Shown piece by piece: positions 44,901 through 58,490 of a stretch of 64,000 nt of DNA (its first letter is position 1; each line of letters opens with the position of its first letter). A program made the position numbers and the translations under genes. This DNA comes from Acridotheres tristis (Eukaryota > Chordata > Aves > Passeriformes > Sturnidae): assembly GCA_037013685.1 (NCBI GenBank), contig CM072919.1:51206116-51270115 (forward strand), read 5' to 3'. The notes below the pieces were generated by a model that searched no databases, was not told the DNA's origin, and was given only the letters and a program-made list of their open reading frames with translations.

Positions 44901-47900
44901 AAGACAGTGTTTCCTGACTAGTTTGCATCTCAAAACCAGAAATACGTGTAAGCTTTTTTATTATTCACACTTTACTCTTTCACATTCTTTAAGAGTGGAT
45001 TATTCAATAGGGTAAAAAAATCCAAAAGCAAAACCATAACTTAAGATCAGGCAAGTATTTAAAAAATCGGATAAGTATTTAAACAATGACAGAACAATAA
45101 ATAAAATCTTCTCCATTCATGTCTCTTTAGATTGCAATATCTTCAGGGCAAATATTTCATATGGCTGGCTTCACTCTACCTCAACTCATTGGATAGGCCA
45201 AGGTGCTAGATTTGTATGGTTGGTTTTTGTGAGGGTTTCTGTTTGTTGGTTGATTTGGTTGGTTGGTTGGTTGGTTGGTTTTTTGATTTTTGTTTCTTTG
45301 AGGGTTTTTTGGTTTGTTTGTTTTGGATTTTTGTTTGTTTCTTTATTTCTTTCATGTAAGAATCCTTAGACCATAAAATCCTGATTCAGTTTTATGTGGA
45401 TGACTTATTGCAAGAGTCTCTAGGTTTCCAAGTTCCACACAGAGACAGAGATACAGTGATTGCCTCAATGGGCTTTTAATCTTATATTTAACATAATATA
45501 AAGAAGGGTCATCTACATGAGAGCAAAGAAAAGAAATTAAAGTACCAATCCACACTGTATTCTCAATTCTTCTACCTGGAAACTTGGAAATAAATTTAGT
45601 TTTATTGATTTATAGAAGAAATATCAATCATATTTCTGTATCAAAGCTGCAATTCCTTCAGGGAAAATAATGTAATTTAGCTGTGTAAAGAACACCTACC
45701 TAATTTTATGTTCTATGAAAGTAACAGGGTATTGACTAGGATTCCTGTCATTTTAATCAAAGGAATAAAATTTGAGGAAGAATTGGAAAAAAGGGAGATA
45801 TTTCATAGGAAGGGTTTTGAGAAGTCTTTCTCTGCGTATGCTCTTCTAAAGTCAAAGAAGTAAAAATTAACTGAAGGAAAAAAGAGGCTTTGGTGAAAAT
45901 GGCCTCTGCTGTTCAGGGAGGAGGTAGCAGGTCTGAGGATAAAATCCTTTGAATGATGTTGATTTTACCACTGCAAAGCCGTGAGCAAAGAGTAGCATAT
46001 TTCTGCTCCAAAAGCAAAGCCTCTCTCAGCCCATCTGCAGTGTTACAGCAGATATATGAGATTTCACAAACAGCTGGTTTTCTCAGACTTCACATGGGAG
46101 TGTCAGATCCCATCTACCACCATACTACAAAGCCACAGACCCCAGATGAGATAAGAAAGGTTATAGTTTGAAAATACATCTGACATTGTCCTTTCTTTTT
46201 CCTGTCCTTCACCTCATGAAGGGAAGACACCAAGGCTATAAGCTAACACAGAAGTAACAAGAGGGAAAGCATTTTCAGCAGTCCTTTGCTCCCAATCCCA
46301 GATCAATCATTCTGCCTCTTAGCTGAGCAAAAGGGCATCAAAATTAGATTTGAGTGTGACGAAGGTTTAGATGGAAAGAGAAGGTTCCTTAAGCAATTGA
46401 GCCTATTAGAAATATAACCAAAGCAAATGCACATGGGCAAATATATCTGCTTCTTTATTTGTCAGTGTTCCTACTTCCCAGACCATAGCAAATGGTGTTA
46501 CTGCAAGGCCCTCTGGTAACTGAAAGAAGATACCTGCAATGGAATGTGTGAGTTGCTATTTAACTGTGGAGTTCAGCACTACAGTTGATGATACATTTTA
46601 GAGGCATTAGAGAAGCTTTCGCTGTAAGAAAATAATAACAGTATTATTAATAGTACTTATGGTAGAAAAACACAGCTGTAATTCTGATCTTGGTGAATGA
46701 GAAGTAGTTGTCGTTGTCCTACTCTGAATATATATGAATTAGTGGAAATAATGCCTTGTTAAAATTTTGCCACTCCTGTTCTTGTTCTTTTCTGCCATGT
46801 AAGTGATGCAGTACACTGACCAAAAAGGCCTGTCTGACTCTATAAACACACCACTCCTCTCCACTAGTCAGCTGCCTGGAATAGCTGGTTAATGCTCTCA
46901 TCTACATGGCTGGACTGTATTTTTAAGGAAGCATACATGATATGTGTGTGCAAGAAGCTCTGTCCTAGTTTGAATTTGTCACATTGTTTACAGCATTAGA
47001 GATGATTTTGACTTGAAAATCCTAATAAAAAAATCCCAAACAAGCCCACACTCACTTGCAACCCTAATTTGTTATATCACTCTGAGATGAAATACTCTTT
47101 ACCACTCTGTGTTGTTGGATTCCTGCAATGAAAAAAAGAAATTAGAATCAGTTAAAGCCCACAAGTCTTTAAAGACTTTTCCTTGATCTCAGAACATAAC
47201 AAGTTTTTCCCTTCTAGCTCTCCAATTAATGGTTTTTCCTTTAATTGTTGAAAAACCTAAAGGCAATATTACAGATAGGTGAAAAACTGAGAATCTATTG
47301 GATGTTAGTAGAAAGTTTATCCAGGTGGGGAGTTTTTCGTTTATCTTTACTTGGAATATTTTGCAGTGTTGTGAAGCCAAAGATTTACCTTTTTGTGCAC
47401 TAAATAAACTTGTATAGACTAACTCTGTTTTAAGGCTGCAGGAGAATTAAGAAGACACAAAATCAGCACAGAGTCTCTGTGTCTCAAGACTGTCGTTTCC
47501 ATTTTGCACTTCCTGTATTTCTTGATCCTTTTGCTTGAGTATTATAACTGTCATAAAGATGTGGAACAATAGAAAATTAGATTCCAATAGAATTTAAATA
47601 GTGGTTCTCATGAAAAAACTTTTAAGTAGATGCTTCTATAAGGACTTGTATTGCATGAGGACTGTACTGCATGAAGAGAAAAAGTAGACATGTAACTGCA
47701 ATTTTCCACTTGTGAATGATACAGTGCAGTTCAGGAGTGTAGGCTGGTGTCTCTCGTCTTCACTCATTCTTTTTCCTGTATTAACCCAGTCTTGACCTTC
47801 TACATAACTGAATATTAGAATAGTTTATAATTAAAGTTATTACTATCTTGCCAAGAATGTATAGATAAAATTGCACTTTTGGGGTGCACTTCTACCTGAC

Positions 47901-49412
47901 ACAGTGCAAAATCTGTTTTGCTATTCTGTTGTTCCCCACTTCCCCATAGTGTGCCTACTATTCCTTCTCTTGAAGCAAAAGGAGTAACAAATATCTAAAG
48001 AGAAAGTACATATCTTCATCACAAAAACATCTTCCTTCAGCAACCTCTATCTGTAAATCTGAGGCAACCTTCTCCCCCTTGAAAACAACTACCTACAAAG
48101 GTTACAGTTTCAGTAATTTCCTACATTCCTCTAATCCTAGCATTAAAAAATACACACACCACACAACAGCTAAGCTTTTTTGCTTTCACTAGTAAACCCA
48201 AATATTTTCTGAGTTATCTTTAAGGTAAACCCTTTCAAGTCTGAAATTAAATATTGGAGTCACATGGGCAGCAGCAAAATGAATGAGCAATCTTTGCTGT
48301 TACACTTGTTTTCATCTCAGCACATTGCCAAAACATTAACAAACAATTTAACTGTATTCCATTTGTAAATTATCATGCCATTATTAACTTGATGCCACTT
48401 ACTAACCATGGTCATGCTTTAGTGACTGAAGAACAAAAGGTACAGTGATGGTTGCCTTTAAGTTTGATACTTTTTTTTTTTTACTATAAGCACCATTTTG
48501 TCAAATTAGGTTTATGAAATCAGTCATGAAACCTGAAGTGAAGGCATGTAACCAATTGGCTCAAATTTCATGAGTTCCAAACAGTTTTCAAACCCCTCCA
48601 CAATAAATAGAAATGGTAACTCTTTAACAGTTCTAAAAACCACACTAATTTTTACATTTAGACACCTTACTGCAGGCGTGCAATCGGATCTTTCCAGGAT
48701 TTTGGCTCAAACTCCAAAAGTAATACATAGATATAAAGTTTTGTGGATTAAATAGATGCTTGGGGATTTACAGTAAATAACAGCAGGATTTGTGAGCAGC
48801 ACTCCATTTCCTCCCACTTGCCTTTGAAAATAAAGTTTGCCTTTATATTTGTGATTGCAAAATTGCAATTTCATCTGGGCTAACTGGCTACATTTCTCAT
48901 TTCCTGTTACCCCACATCTCACTGTTGGAAGGATGTGTGTTCCAAAGAAAAACAAGCCCTTTGTGTTCCAGCAGCACTAAAGGATATGTTTCCAAACAGA
49001 AGTTATCTAGTCACTCACATGCTATTTTTCCCACAAACTGGCATCACAATTCCTGATGTTCTTACATTTTTATGATCAGAAAAGTGTGCTGCTTTTGAGT
49101 GCCAATAAGTCAACATGTGAATTGAGTATTCTTCAGCCAGGCTTTAATGAAAAGAAAAATATAAAGGATTGCAACCATTTACCCCCCAATGCATTCCACT
49201 AAGCTTGTTCTTTTATTCTCTTTATTAGAGCTCTGAACTCAAAATTTTGAACAAGGCACAAGAGACAGGATACTGAAACAGTGTAAGCTCTTTTCCTTCT
49301 TTTTCTATTGAAGTCAGTTCTTGAGAACTTTCTTTTTAATAAGCTTGGTAAGATATTACAACTGCAAACTCAAAAGCAAACCAGAGAGCATGAATTCCAT
49401 GTGGATAATTTG
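41945..49412. other. AT-rich non-coding DNA
   Basis: No supported gene. It contains an AT-rich tract near 42895-42970 and a TTGG microsatellite at 45255-45280 within T/G-rich DNA. Several stretches look like generic AT-rich intronic or intergenic DNA. Confidence 0.5.
45255..45280. repeat. (TTGG)n microsatellite in T/G-rich tract
   Basis: About six TTGG units, embedded in roughly 100 bases of T and G with TTTG units. Confidence 0.92.
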
Positions 49413-50236
49413 TGTTATGCTGACACATGATGACTGCTTGCCATTTGAAATGTCAATGGCTCTGGGGGAATGAGGGTGCCCTGGGGCTCTTTGGCAGGCT
49501 TTTTTTAAAGCCTCACTCCCAGGCTTCCAGGTGCTGGGTGGATTGGGCTCTCTTCCTTTGCTTAACTATCTTGGTTTTGGTTAGCTTAGGTTTTTTCCCT
49601 TTCCCTGGCCTTGGAGACTATGTCAGCAATCCTACAGCAGCCTTTGGTTTTCTTGAACTGGTTTGGTTTTGGTCCAAGAGCAGAGAGGACAATCAACGGG
49701 AGGCAAATCAACCGGGGACCAGCAGGAAGCTGAGGGGCTGCTCCATCTCAGCCCTAGACCTTGGAAAAGCCAATCCAGAGAAAGAAAGGACACCAAATCC
49801 ACCAGCTTCATCTGCTGCCATCTGAAAGGTCCAGTCAGAGATTCACCAGCTTCCCACCTGTTTTTGTGTGAGCTTCTGCGTGAATACTTTGGTTTTTTCC
49901 TTCCTGAGACAGAAGCCAGTGCCATTTTTTCCCCCTCACCATATTGCCAGACAGTGGTTTGTTTCTTTTTTTTCATTTGGGTGCTTTTGGTTCCAGTATA
50001 GGTGGTGTAAGGTAGGACAATTCAATATCTAGCATCTATACTTTTTCGGGGTTTTTTGTTTTGTTTTGGTTTTTTCCATGCTGTGTGGACACTCTGTCAA
50101 TAAACTACTGGGGTTTTTTTTGTTTTCATCCACTAGTATTAATCTGTCATTGGCAGAAGAGGATTGTTGGAACCATTTTTAGAGAAAACACTCATTCTAG
50201 AGGGTTTTCTCCTAAACTTGTCTCTAAACCAAGACA
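49413..50236 (+). mobile_element. ERVL-type solo LTR or LTR remnant
   Basis: The right end CTCTAAACCAAGACA is the same terminus as the minus-strand LTR end of the ERVL provirus (rc of TGTCTTGGTTT). AATAAA at 50099-50104 lies about 130 bases before that end, consistent with a plus-strand LTR. The left end is uncertain: it may start near TGTTATGC (49413) or TGACACATG. No target duplication is evident. The GC-rich middle explains overlapping frames of 112-132 residues, which are not genes. Confidence 0.75.
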
Positions 50237-53200
50237 GCTTCCTGAGAAAAATTCATAATTTTGTCCGTGACTAAGTTTGTGATACAGAGGCTATACTCTG
50301 CATGAAATATCACCATCCTTAATTTTATGTCACATCTCAGAGTCAAATGACCCTTAAATTCATCACTTATTTTTCACACAGGAGCTGGGAAGGATAATCC
50401 TTTGGTCTACCTTGTGCTAGACTGCTACTAGAACATGATACATCTTCGTATAAAAAAAACAACCAATTGAAGAATGTTAAGTATAGATACAACCTTGTAA
50501 AACAGGTGAAAATACAGTGAAGCTGTAGGAGTAAGATTTTCAGAGATATTTAGGTCTAAGGGTGCTAGAAAAGAAGCAGCAGATTAAATTGCTGGTCTGC
50601 AATTCACTACAACTGAGAGTGATTCCTGCTAATGGGGTTCCACGTGTCTACTTCATCACATAAACAGACTCAGAGTAAGAAGAAACAAGTCACAAAGCAG
50701 GGCAAATACAAAACCAGCCACATGCAGCCTCCCTTGCACAGGAACAAGCTCTGAAGTATGCTAAGTGCCCAGGTGAAGGGCATGGGATGGAGGTTCAAGT
50801 TAGAGGATTGCCTTCCCATAAGAAACTGCTTCCTGTTTCCAGCCACAGATTCTTTTCATCCCCTCACACTGTTATAACCTGGTTATTAAGAGATACCTCT
50901 GCCTGAACTAAGGTGCAAATAAGACCATATGCCTACATCAATAGTTCAGATTGTAACATTAAATGTAGGCTGACAGCAAATAAGATAGTAAAAAAGGCAG
51001 AAAGAAACAGGAAAAGGGCAGAAGGAAAACAAGAGACAGAGAAATGGATTAAGCAGAAAGATATCACCACAAGATGGATCTCTGTGGCATCCTGCTGGTC
51101 CTTCTTAACCCTGGTCTTCTTGGTGGTAGGGGCCCAGAGTCATTCTTCTGGAGGTACCATTTATACAGTCCAAGTCATGGGTATCTACAGGGCGTAGATT
51201 TTGTTCACATAACTTGTGATGGCATGTATAAGCAGTTCCTTCTTTTCCCACAACTTGCCATCATGGGAACTTTTATCAAGGTGCTAGCCAAACCTTCACC
51301 CCTGTTAGACCTCGAATTAGCTCCTTCCTGCTGTGCCATTTGTGCTTATTTTAAGTTCCTTTTGTGGTGGCTTACCTTATGAAAAATCCTTCTTTGGGAC
51401 AGTGTTTTGAGACTGGTAACTGCATTCTTTAAGACCTTACACACAGTCACTTATCCTTCTACTAAATAGAGCTTCTCCTTCTATGTGCTTTTAGCTCCTA
51501 CCTCTCTCCTAAGAGAGTTTTATATCTTCTTTCTGTCTTTATTTTTGTTGCTTAAAACAGCCAGTTCTCTTCAGTTTCCAGCCAAAACAGAGAAAGGCAT
51601 TCTCTGGGTCTTTCTTATTTCTGTAGTTGACATCTTTTGAATTGTAAATATGTCTTTCTCAAATAGGGTTGAACAAAACAACATTCCACATGATAATGGT
51701 AATGGGTCTTTGTAATGGAAAGCACCATTTAATTGATACTTTGCTATTTGTAACGGAAAACCCTCATCTGGTATATATTTACTTCCTCTACATTCATTGC
51801 TCTAAGATCAGATGTTCCACTCCGTCCTCTGCTTCCAACTAGCGTATTTATTTTTTTCCTTTAGAGCAAAAGCAGAGTAAGAACTAAATGCATGGCTTTC
51901 ATTGTACCATTGCATTTTGTTCTGCACTGTTACTTTAGCTCTCAGGAGCATTCAGTTTTTTTCCATAAGATATTTTGCTATTCAAGCTTTATTTAAATGC
52001 CTACTCAATTTATGCCACCAGCAAACTCTGTTAGCACATGCCTACTCATGGATTTATCCCACTGAAATATAAATGACAATATTTATGAAGTGGAAGAAGA
52101 ATCAAGGAATTGAAATATGCTTAGGGAAAAGTGTCTGGAATGTGATGAGCTTGCATGGAAATCCCAGCCAAAGAGAGCAAAAGCCTCTCTGTAGCTGCTG
52201 GCTTTTTTTTTTTTTCCACTTAAAGACTATCTGCCTAGGGACTTTATCCAAATACTACAAGAATAGTTTTATTTATTTTTATTTTCTGTTGACTTTTTAA
52301 ATAACCACTATTACTAACATTGCTAAAATTGATAGCCCCAGAACTTCAGTTCTTTTATCTTATATTACCGAAGTTATACACAGAGAACAGGTAATAGGTG
52401 GCAAGGGGCAGGGTGGAGGAGTACTATAGGAGGTTTTTTTGTTTGATTGTTTGGTTGGTTGGTTTTTTGTTTGTTTGTATTTTTTCTTATATTCAAATTT
52501 GTTGCATGACATTTGGGATTTTTTAAAATAAATTCTCCTCCAAGACTTCTTATTAGTTTCTCTAAAATTTATGTCTACTGGGTAAAACATATATACATGG
52601 TTTTTCCTTTCTTTTTTTTATTTCCTATTTTTGGGTCTTAACCAAGTTAACCTTTTTTTTTTCCAATAATGTTGCAACCTTGACTCCCTTCAGTGAGCTC
52701 TCACATGTAAAACTAATTCTAAGGCAAAATGACTGCACAGACAGGCTCATGACATTGTAAATATAGAGTATAAAGAAAAGTACTTTTAAAATCCTGAATA
52801 TAGTCTAGCATGAACATTTGATTAGAATGATATAATTTGGCTTTCATGGGGGACAGAGGGCATTCTGCCTTGATGTGAATTTCATTTTACTAAAGACATG
52901 TTATTTTTCCTGTGTTTTGTTTACAAGAGAGAAGATTTTAACAGACTTGGAAAGGCAGCTAGAATTACTGTACTTTCTAAATTCAAATGACATTTAGATA
53001 GTGCCTACTGTTTGGGGTTAAGAGCAAAGCCTAAGCAGTTTAATTATTTTAGGTAAGTTCTTAGTATGGGTGGTCCTATTAAATTTTCAATCACATCTGC
53101 ACCTTGTAAAGATTTGTTTATTTCATAGTTTATTTCATAGTCGCTACTAAATGTGTTAATAGTGACTAAGACACAAACATTGCACCTGGCAGTAAGGTTT

Positions 53201-54668
53201 CTTTTCTCTTTTTGGCTTTCTCTTCTGAATCATGTAGGTTTTTCTGTCATTATTGTTAATTACACTATAAGTGATTAAATGAGCCAAAAGGAGGGGATTA
53301 TGATTTCTTCATGTGCTCTAATGCAGACATGAGTAACAGGATCTGAGGAAGAGTGTTTTAAGTAGCACCTCAAAACCAAAAGATAAGATACTAAGTGACT
53401 AGAAATCCCCTAGATCCATTTTATTCAGATGGAGAATGTACATGAGCTTCTGTGCTCTTTAGACAGAGGAGGATCCCAAGAGGATTTGAAGGAAACTTCC
53501 CCAGTTAAAACTGAAGGCCAAGTATGTCTATTAATCAATCCATTGATGAGCTTCATCCATGAAGGTGCTTCATGCTTCACCTTTTTTTCATACGGCCTAG
53601 TTCAAGCTCATGAGGCAAATATTTCACTCTGTCAACTTATTTCAGATTCAAATAACTGAACGGTATATGGCTTTCAGACGCTTTCGTCAGTGATGTCCAG
53701 TCACATCTGGTATTAAAAAAAAGGAATAAGCAGTGAATGTTCTTCCATTGATGGAACATCAGAAAACTGGTGACTTTTTTCAGAAATGAGATTTTAAAAA
53801 TATTTCTAATGGGCATCAACTTACTAAATTTTCTTCTCCTAAAATCTGATTGTTAAGTCTCTGGGCCTGTCCCTCTTAGACTACAGTAAAGTAATGAGTC
53901 CTGTCTATGGCAACCAAAACTCTAAATACCTCCTTTAATGATCAATCATACTTATGGATTTCCTTGATATTTCAGTGCTGAATCTATTACATTATTATAA
54001 AACTTTCTTATGAAAGAATCAGCTTCAAATGGTCAGACAGGATGTGGGTTGGCCTTAAGTATCAAGGCTGTTTCTCAAATATCTCAGGAACAAAGTCCTG
54101 GCCTAGTCAGGAAATATTTTTGTTATGTTCCAGCCAGAGGGGTCTGAAATATTCCTACAGGTAAACATCTTAGATGCAGAGTACCTTTCTTCTCATTGCA
54201 AATACATGTATGTTGGGAGGAAGATGCAGTGAGACAGAAACTCCCTATCTGCTGCTTCTGCCTCAGGCTCTTCCATCAGCAACACTTTTTCTCCAGGCCA
54301 TAAGAGGCAGAGGTGAGGGGGTCTTTCTCAGTTTGGAAGAAATGATGAAGAAAATCTTTCTTTATCCCTTTCCAAAAAGTAAAGGAACAGTTACAATCCT
54401 GGAACTAGCTTATAATTCACAGTATTTGGAATCAGGTTCAGTTTAATTGTTAAGTTCCACTTTACCCAAATGTTGGCCTTTATACTTTTCTCTGATCAGT
54501 AGATTTGAAATTTTTTTTGTGTAACAATCCCTGGTTTGACATTCATCTGTTTTGCTACAACAATCTTTGTTAACTATATCAAGGAAAGTAAGATGTTTCT
54601 TGCAGTAAAATGTTGCTTATGTCAATATTTTTCCTAAGTCAGTGTAACAGCATCATTAGAAAACTTAG
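50237..54668. other. Non-coding DNA, mostly AT-rich
   Basis: No supported gene. A patch at 51.07-51.42 kb is more balanced in composition and could be a transposon remnant, but I cannot identify it. A T/G-rich simple repeat (TTGG/TTTG) lies at about 52430-52482. Confidence 0.45.
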
Positions 54669-55252
54669 TGTGCTAATTTGGCCCAGAAAAAAGTTAATTT
54701 TCTTCACAGTAGCTAGTATGGGGCTATCTTTTGTATTTCTGATTTAAGAGGCCTTGATAATATAAAGATGGGTTTCTTATTGCTGAGTCGTCCTTGCAAA
54801 GCATAAAGGCTTTTTCTCCTGCTCTCTGTGCCCTGCCATCAAGGAGGCTGAGGGTGCACAAGAGGTTGAGAGGGGACCCAGCTGGGACAGGTGACCCCAA
54901 ATGATCACAGTGGTATCCCAAACCACACGACATCATGCTCAGCAAATAAAACTGGGGGAAGAAGAAGGAAGTGAGGAATAATTAGAGGGTGTTTGTTGTC
55001 CTAAGTCACCCTTCTGTGAGATGGAGTCCTGATTTCCTGAGGATGAGTGAATACCTGCCTGCTGATTGGAATTGTGGAATGAATTATTTCTTTTGCTTTG
55101 CCTATGAGAGGCTTTTGCTTTGCTTACTAAACTTTGTCTTTATGCCAACCCACCAGTTTTTTCTTCTAACCCCACCAATTCTCTCCCCCATCTAATTGTG
55201 GAGGAGTGAGGGGACTGTGGGGTTTAGTTGCTGGCTGGTGTTAAATACTGGC
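54669..55252 (+). mobile_element. Avian solo LTR, old
   Basis: Carries hallmarks of a common avian ERV LTR on the plus strand: near the start AAGTTAATTTTCTTC and AGTAGCTAGTA, in the middle GGGACAGGTGACCCCAAATG and CATCATGCTCAG, and at the end CAACCCACCAGTTTTTTC, ATTCTCTCCCCCATC and TTTAGTTGCTGGCTGG. It is diverged and has no clear target duplication, so it is an old copy. The family name is left open. Confidence 0.85.
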
Positions 55253-56047
55253 AATCAGTAATCTTAATAGAAGATGAGAATTCCTGAATAGAAGTTGAAC
55301 ATCTATTCTGTGCTAGCTGTCAGGCATGCTGAGAAAAGTTTTGGAGTTGAGGGCATACTTTTTTCCACAGTTTTTTCCCTGTTGTTATAACATATTTGTA
55401 ACTGTCCCTTAGTTAAAAGTTTCACTTTAGATTTATATGTAAATGTAAACAGGCATACACATATATATTTGTACTATCAGGTTCAATAAACACAGTTTGT
55501 GTTTTCTGATCATTGCTGTTTCTTAATTTTTCGTAAAACAAAGTCTAAGTTTAATAAAGCACGTACATACACATTTTCTTGGAACTAGAAAGGTTAAATG
55601 ATGTTTGAAGTGTTTCTGAGTTTTGTGAAACAATGAATGATGACATGTATGTTTAAACAGGGAGCCTAAGGACTAATGGCTTGCACTAGTGAAAATAAGG
55701 GCATCAGAAAACTAACCAGAATGAGGACAATTCATCTTCTTCAGGCTTTAAAGTTTCAGAGAAAGTTGAGGAGATTTTAGCCTATCAAGTTACCTTTGTC
55801 AGTTCAAGGATACATTTTATATTGCAACAATTGCTACTGATGATTGTCCATGGAAGAACTGGCAATGCTGTTTATAGAGCATTGAATTATTCTTCTTTCT
55901 TCCACTCAGGCTCCGACTTTCATGCATGTACTAAGTTTTACCATTTTTCCAGATACAGCGTTAGTATGGTAGGCAGGCAGTTAGAGATAAGCGAGAGACC
56001 ATTTTTCATTTCCTCTCTTTAGGTCAAGCATGCTGGAGAGAAATACT

Positions 56048-56133
56048 TAGTCTCATTGTATGGGATCATAAAATGTTGATTCACTACTGGTTTAAATGCA
56101 CATTTAGAGAATGCAAAAAGTGTTATTTTGTGT
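56048..56133 (+). repeat. Local direct repeat, copy 1
   Basis: AGTCTCATTGTATGGGATCA followed by a further 50-60 similar bases recurs at 57633-57718 in the same orientation. Identity is near-perfect over the first 27 bases, then weaker with small gaps. Confidence 0.9.
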
Positions 56134-57632
56134 ACTCTTTTGTCATGAAATATGATGTGACCATGACTTCCCCTGTTGTTCAAATGGTGAAATGATCTCA
56201 TGAGAACCAGTTCTAGCACAGGTAAAAAATACATGAGAAATTAAGGGAATGCTGGTGTCCAAAGTCTTCCTGTTGTTACTTATATTAGTTATTGTTAGTA
56301 AAAAACAGAAACTTTCTGTGCTTTGACTCTTCTCTTGCCTTACACCTTGCACCCACTGTCAGAGCTAAATAGAACTTTACTTGCTATTTACTTGTATTTT
56401 TCCAAGAGAATGAGAAATCTCTTCTTCCCATAATATTGTGTGACAACCAATTATGTTAGTGGTCTGTCAGTAAATATCTTTTGAATCTGCTAAGAACATA
56501 GAAATCCTCTACATGGGAAAATGTTCTTCTTTGTATTTTCTCTCAGGCAGGAGAAGCCATTGCTTTTATAGAATAATTTTTTTAAATTGTCCATTATTTT
56601 AAAATAATTGCCCCAATTATTTTAAAGTTATGGAAATGTTTTATTTTTCCTCAAATATGTCACTTAATCCTTGCTGATAGAGAATGTTGAAGTAAATATG
56701 AATATCTAAAACTAATGGTAACTTTATGTCATGAGTAAAGAAAGGCAAATCATTCATAGAAAGTTGTGATGCTTCATTGAAGCCAAAGAAGATACAGTGA
56801 TTTCTAAGACATTTTTAGATAAGTGAGATATTTTCAACTGCCTTTGCTCATTCATGTTGACAATAACACGACAAAAATAAATTGAGAGACTGAGAAAGAC
56901 AGTGAGAGAAAGGGCTTCTAGAGTTGAAAAAAATAAAAAGGAATCTAATAAAAGGAAACAAAATCTTTTTAAAAATTAAATAATTAACACCATTTAAAAT
57001 TAAGAAATTATTAAAAATTTTGTTATCCGTTCCAATATGTGGAATTTCGTGAATTTTGAAACTCAATGATCCTATGTGAAAAGGAGAAGAGACAACCAAT
57101 ATAATTTGGCTTAGTCATTCAAAGAAATCCCAATAAAATATTTTGATACTCATGAACTAAACACAAAAGAACAAAAGTACATTTACATTTTCCTTAAAAA
57201 TGGAAATTAGTATATTCCTGAAAAACATTATAATTTTCAATAATTTTTGTGTTCAGCAGAAAGTTATTATTCCCTTCATATCGTTTCAGCAAGAATGGAT
57301 GATTATAACAGAAATATGGACATAGGTTTAGTTTTCATATTGAGGATGGAGCAGAAGCATAAACTTCCTGTTACATCTGATTTCTTAACAAAATTGCCGT
57401 ATAATCATATGGTGTCTTTACAGTTGGTGTCTTCTGTGAAAAATACTCCCCAATAACTTTTGTTCTGAAAAAGATTCTAAGTTCCTAAGAACTCCTTACG
57501 AGTTTGGCTCCACCTATTTGGAATTTTTTTGCTGTGCAGGCTTTAGCAGACAGTGTTTCTTGTTGAAAAGAAAATACTTGATTTACTCAGCTACTTTGCA
57601 GAGGATAAATGTGTATTTCTATATTCTCTTTT

Positions 57633-57718
57633 TAGTCTCATTGTATGGGATCATAAAATATTGATTCATTCTGGTTGGAATGCACATTTAGAAGAATGTG
57701 AAACATATTATTGTGAAA
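57633..57718 (+). repeat. Local direct repeat, copy 2
   Basis: Second copy of the segment at 56048-56133, about 1.6 kb downstream. Confidence 0.9.
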
Positions 57719-58283
57719 AGTGATAATTCTATATTTCTCGCTCTCTTTCTGAATCTTTCAATGTGATTGGATACCGTGTAGATGGTGAATGGAGCTTTCA
57801 ATGCAAGGGTCCTTACAGTAATATCTTCAGTTGGTTCAGAGGAGATTCTCAATCTCTCATTTGGCCAGATGTTTGCAATTCAAATCACCTCCAATTTTAT
57901 CTGGCCACTCCAGCACATACAGGATCCATTTCTATCAATTATGTCAAATTACATAGATGGCATCTGTAAACTCATGCATCCACAGAAAAGCTTCTACCAA
58001 TTATTTTAAATGGTTTATATAATTTAGTTGATTCTGCAGAAAGGGCTACTAGATGTGATAGCTTAATTCCCTCATGTTTTTTGTCAAGACTATTTAATTA
58101 TAAAAAACAGTGCTGATCATTTGGTTGCAGAGAGCAAGGAAGGATGTCCAGACTGTCTAAAATGTTATTGCTGGAGGCATCCTTTTTAAAGGCAAAGGTA
58201 ACCCAGTTCCTTGTTAATCGATCCCTCGGGGTGTATTATTAAGATTGAATTGACACCAATGATTGGTTGATTGGTGTTTGTAA

Positions 58284-58333
<50 letters not shown>

Positions 58334-58345
58334 TTATCTATCTAA
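58284..58345. repeat. (CTAT)n microsatellite
   Basis: About fifteen CTAT units with one TTAT interruption near the end. Confidence 0.96.
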
Positions 58346-58414
58346 TCTATTTTAGAACAATCTGATTTCCACGTAAAGCAAGTATGTAGACATTTTGGTT
58401 ATTAGTATCGATAG

Positions 58415-58490
58415 TAATATAGATATATATATAAAATATATATATTTTTTCTATATTATTATATAATATATATAATATATATATTGTCAT
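58415..58490. repeat. AT-rich palindromic tract
   Basis: Overlapping ATATAT palindromes around a short T-run, about 70 bases after the CTAT repeat; low-complexity, potentially cruciform-forming. Confidence 0.85.

Larger units (their letters stand above)
55253..58283. other. AT-rich non-coding DNA
   Basis: No supported gene. It holds the pair of similar segments at 56048 and 57633 listed separately. Confidence 0.5.

Noticed and set aside
49427..50001. Overlapping frames of 112-132 residues
   Set aside because: They lie in the GC-rich body of an ERVL-type LTR, on both strands.
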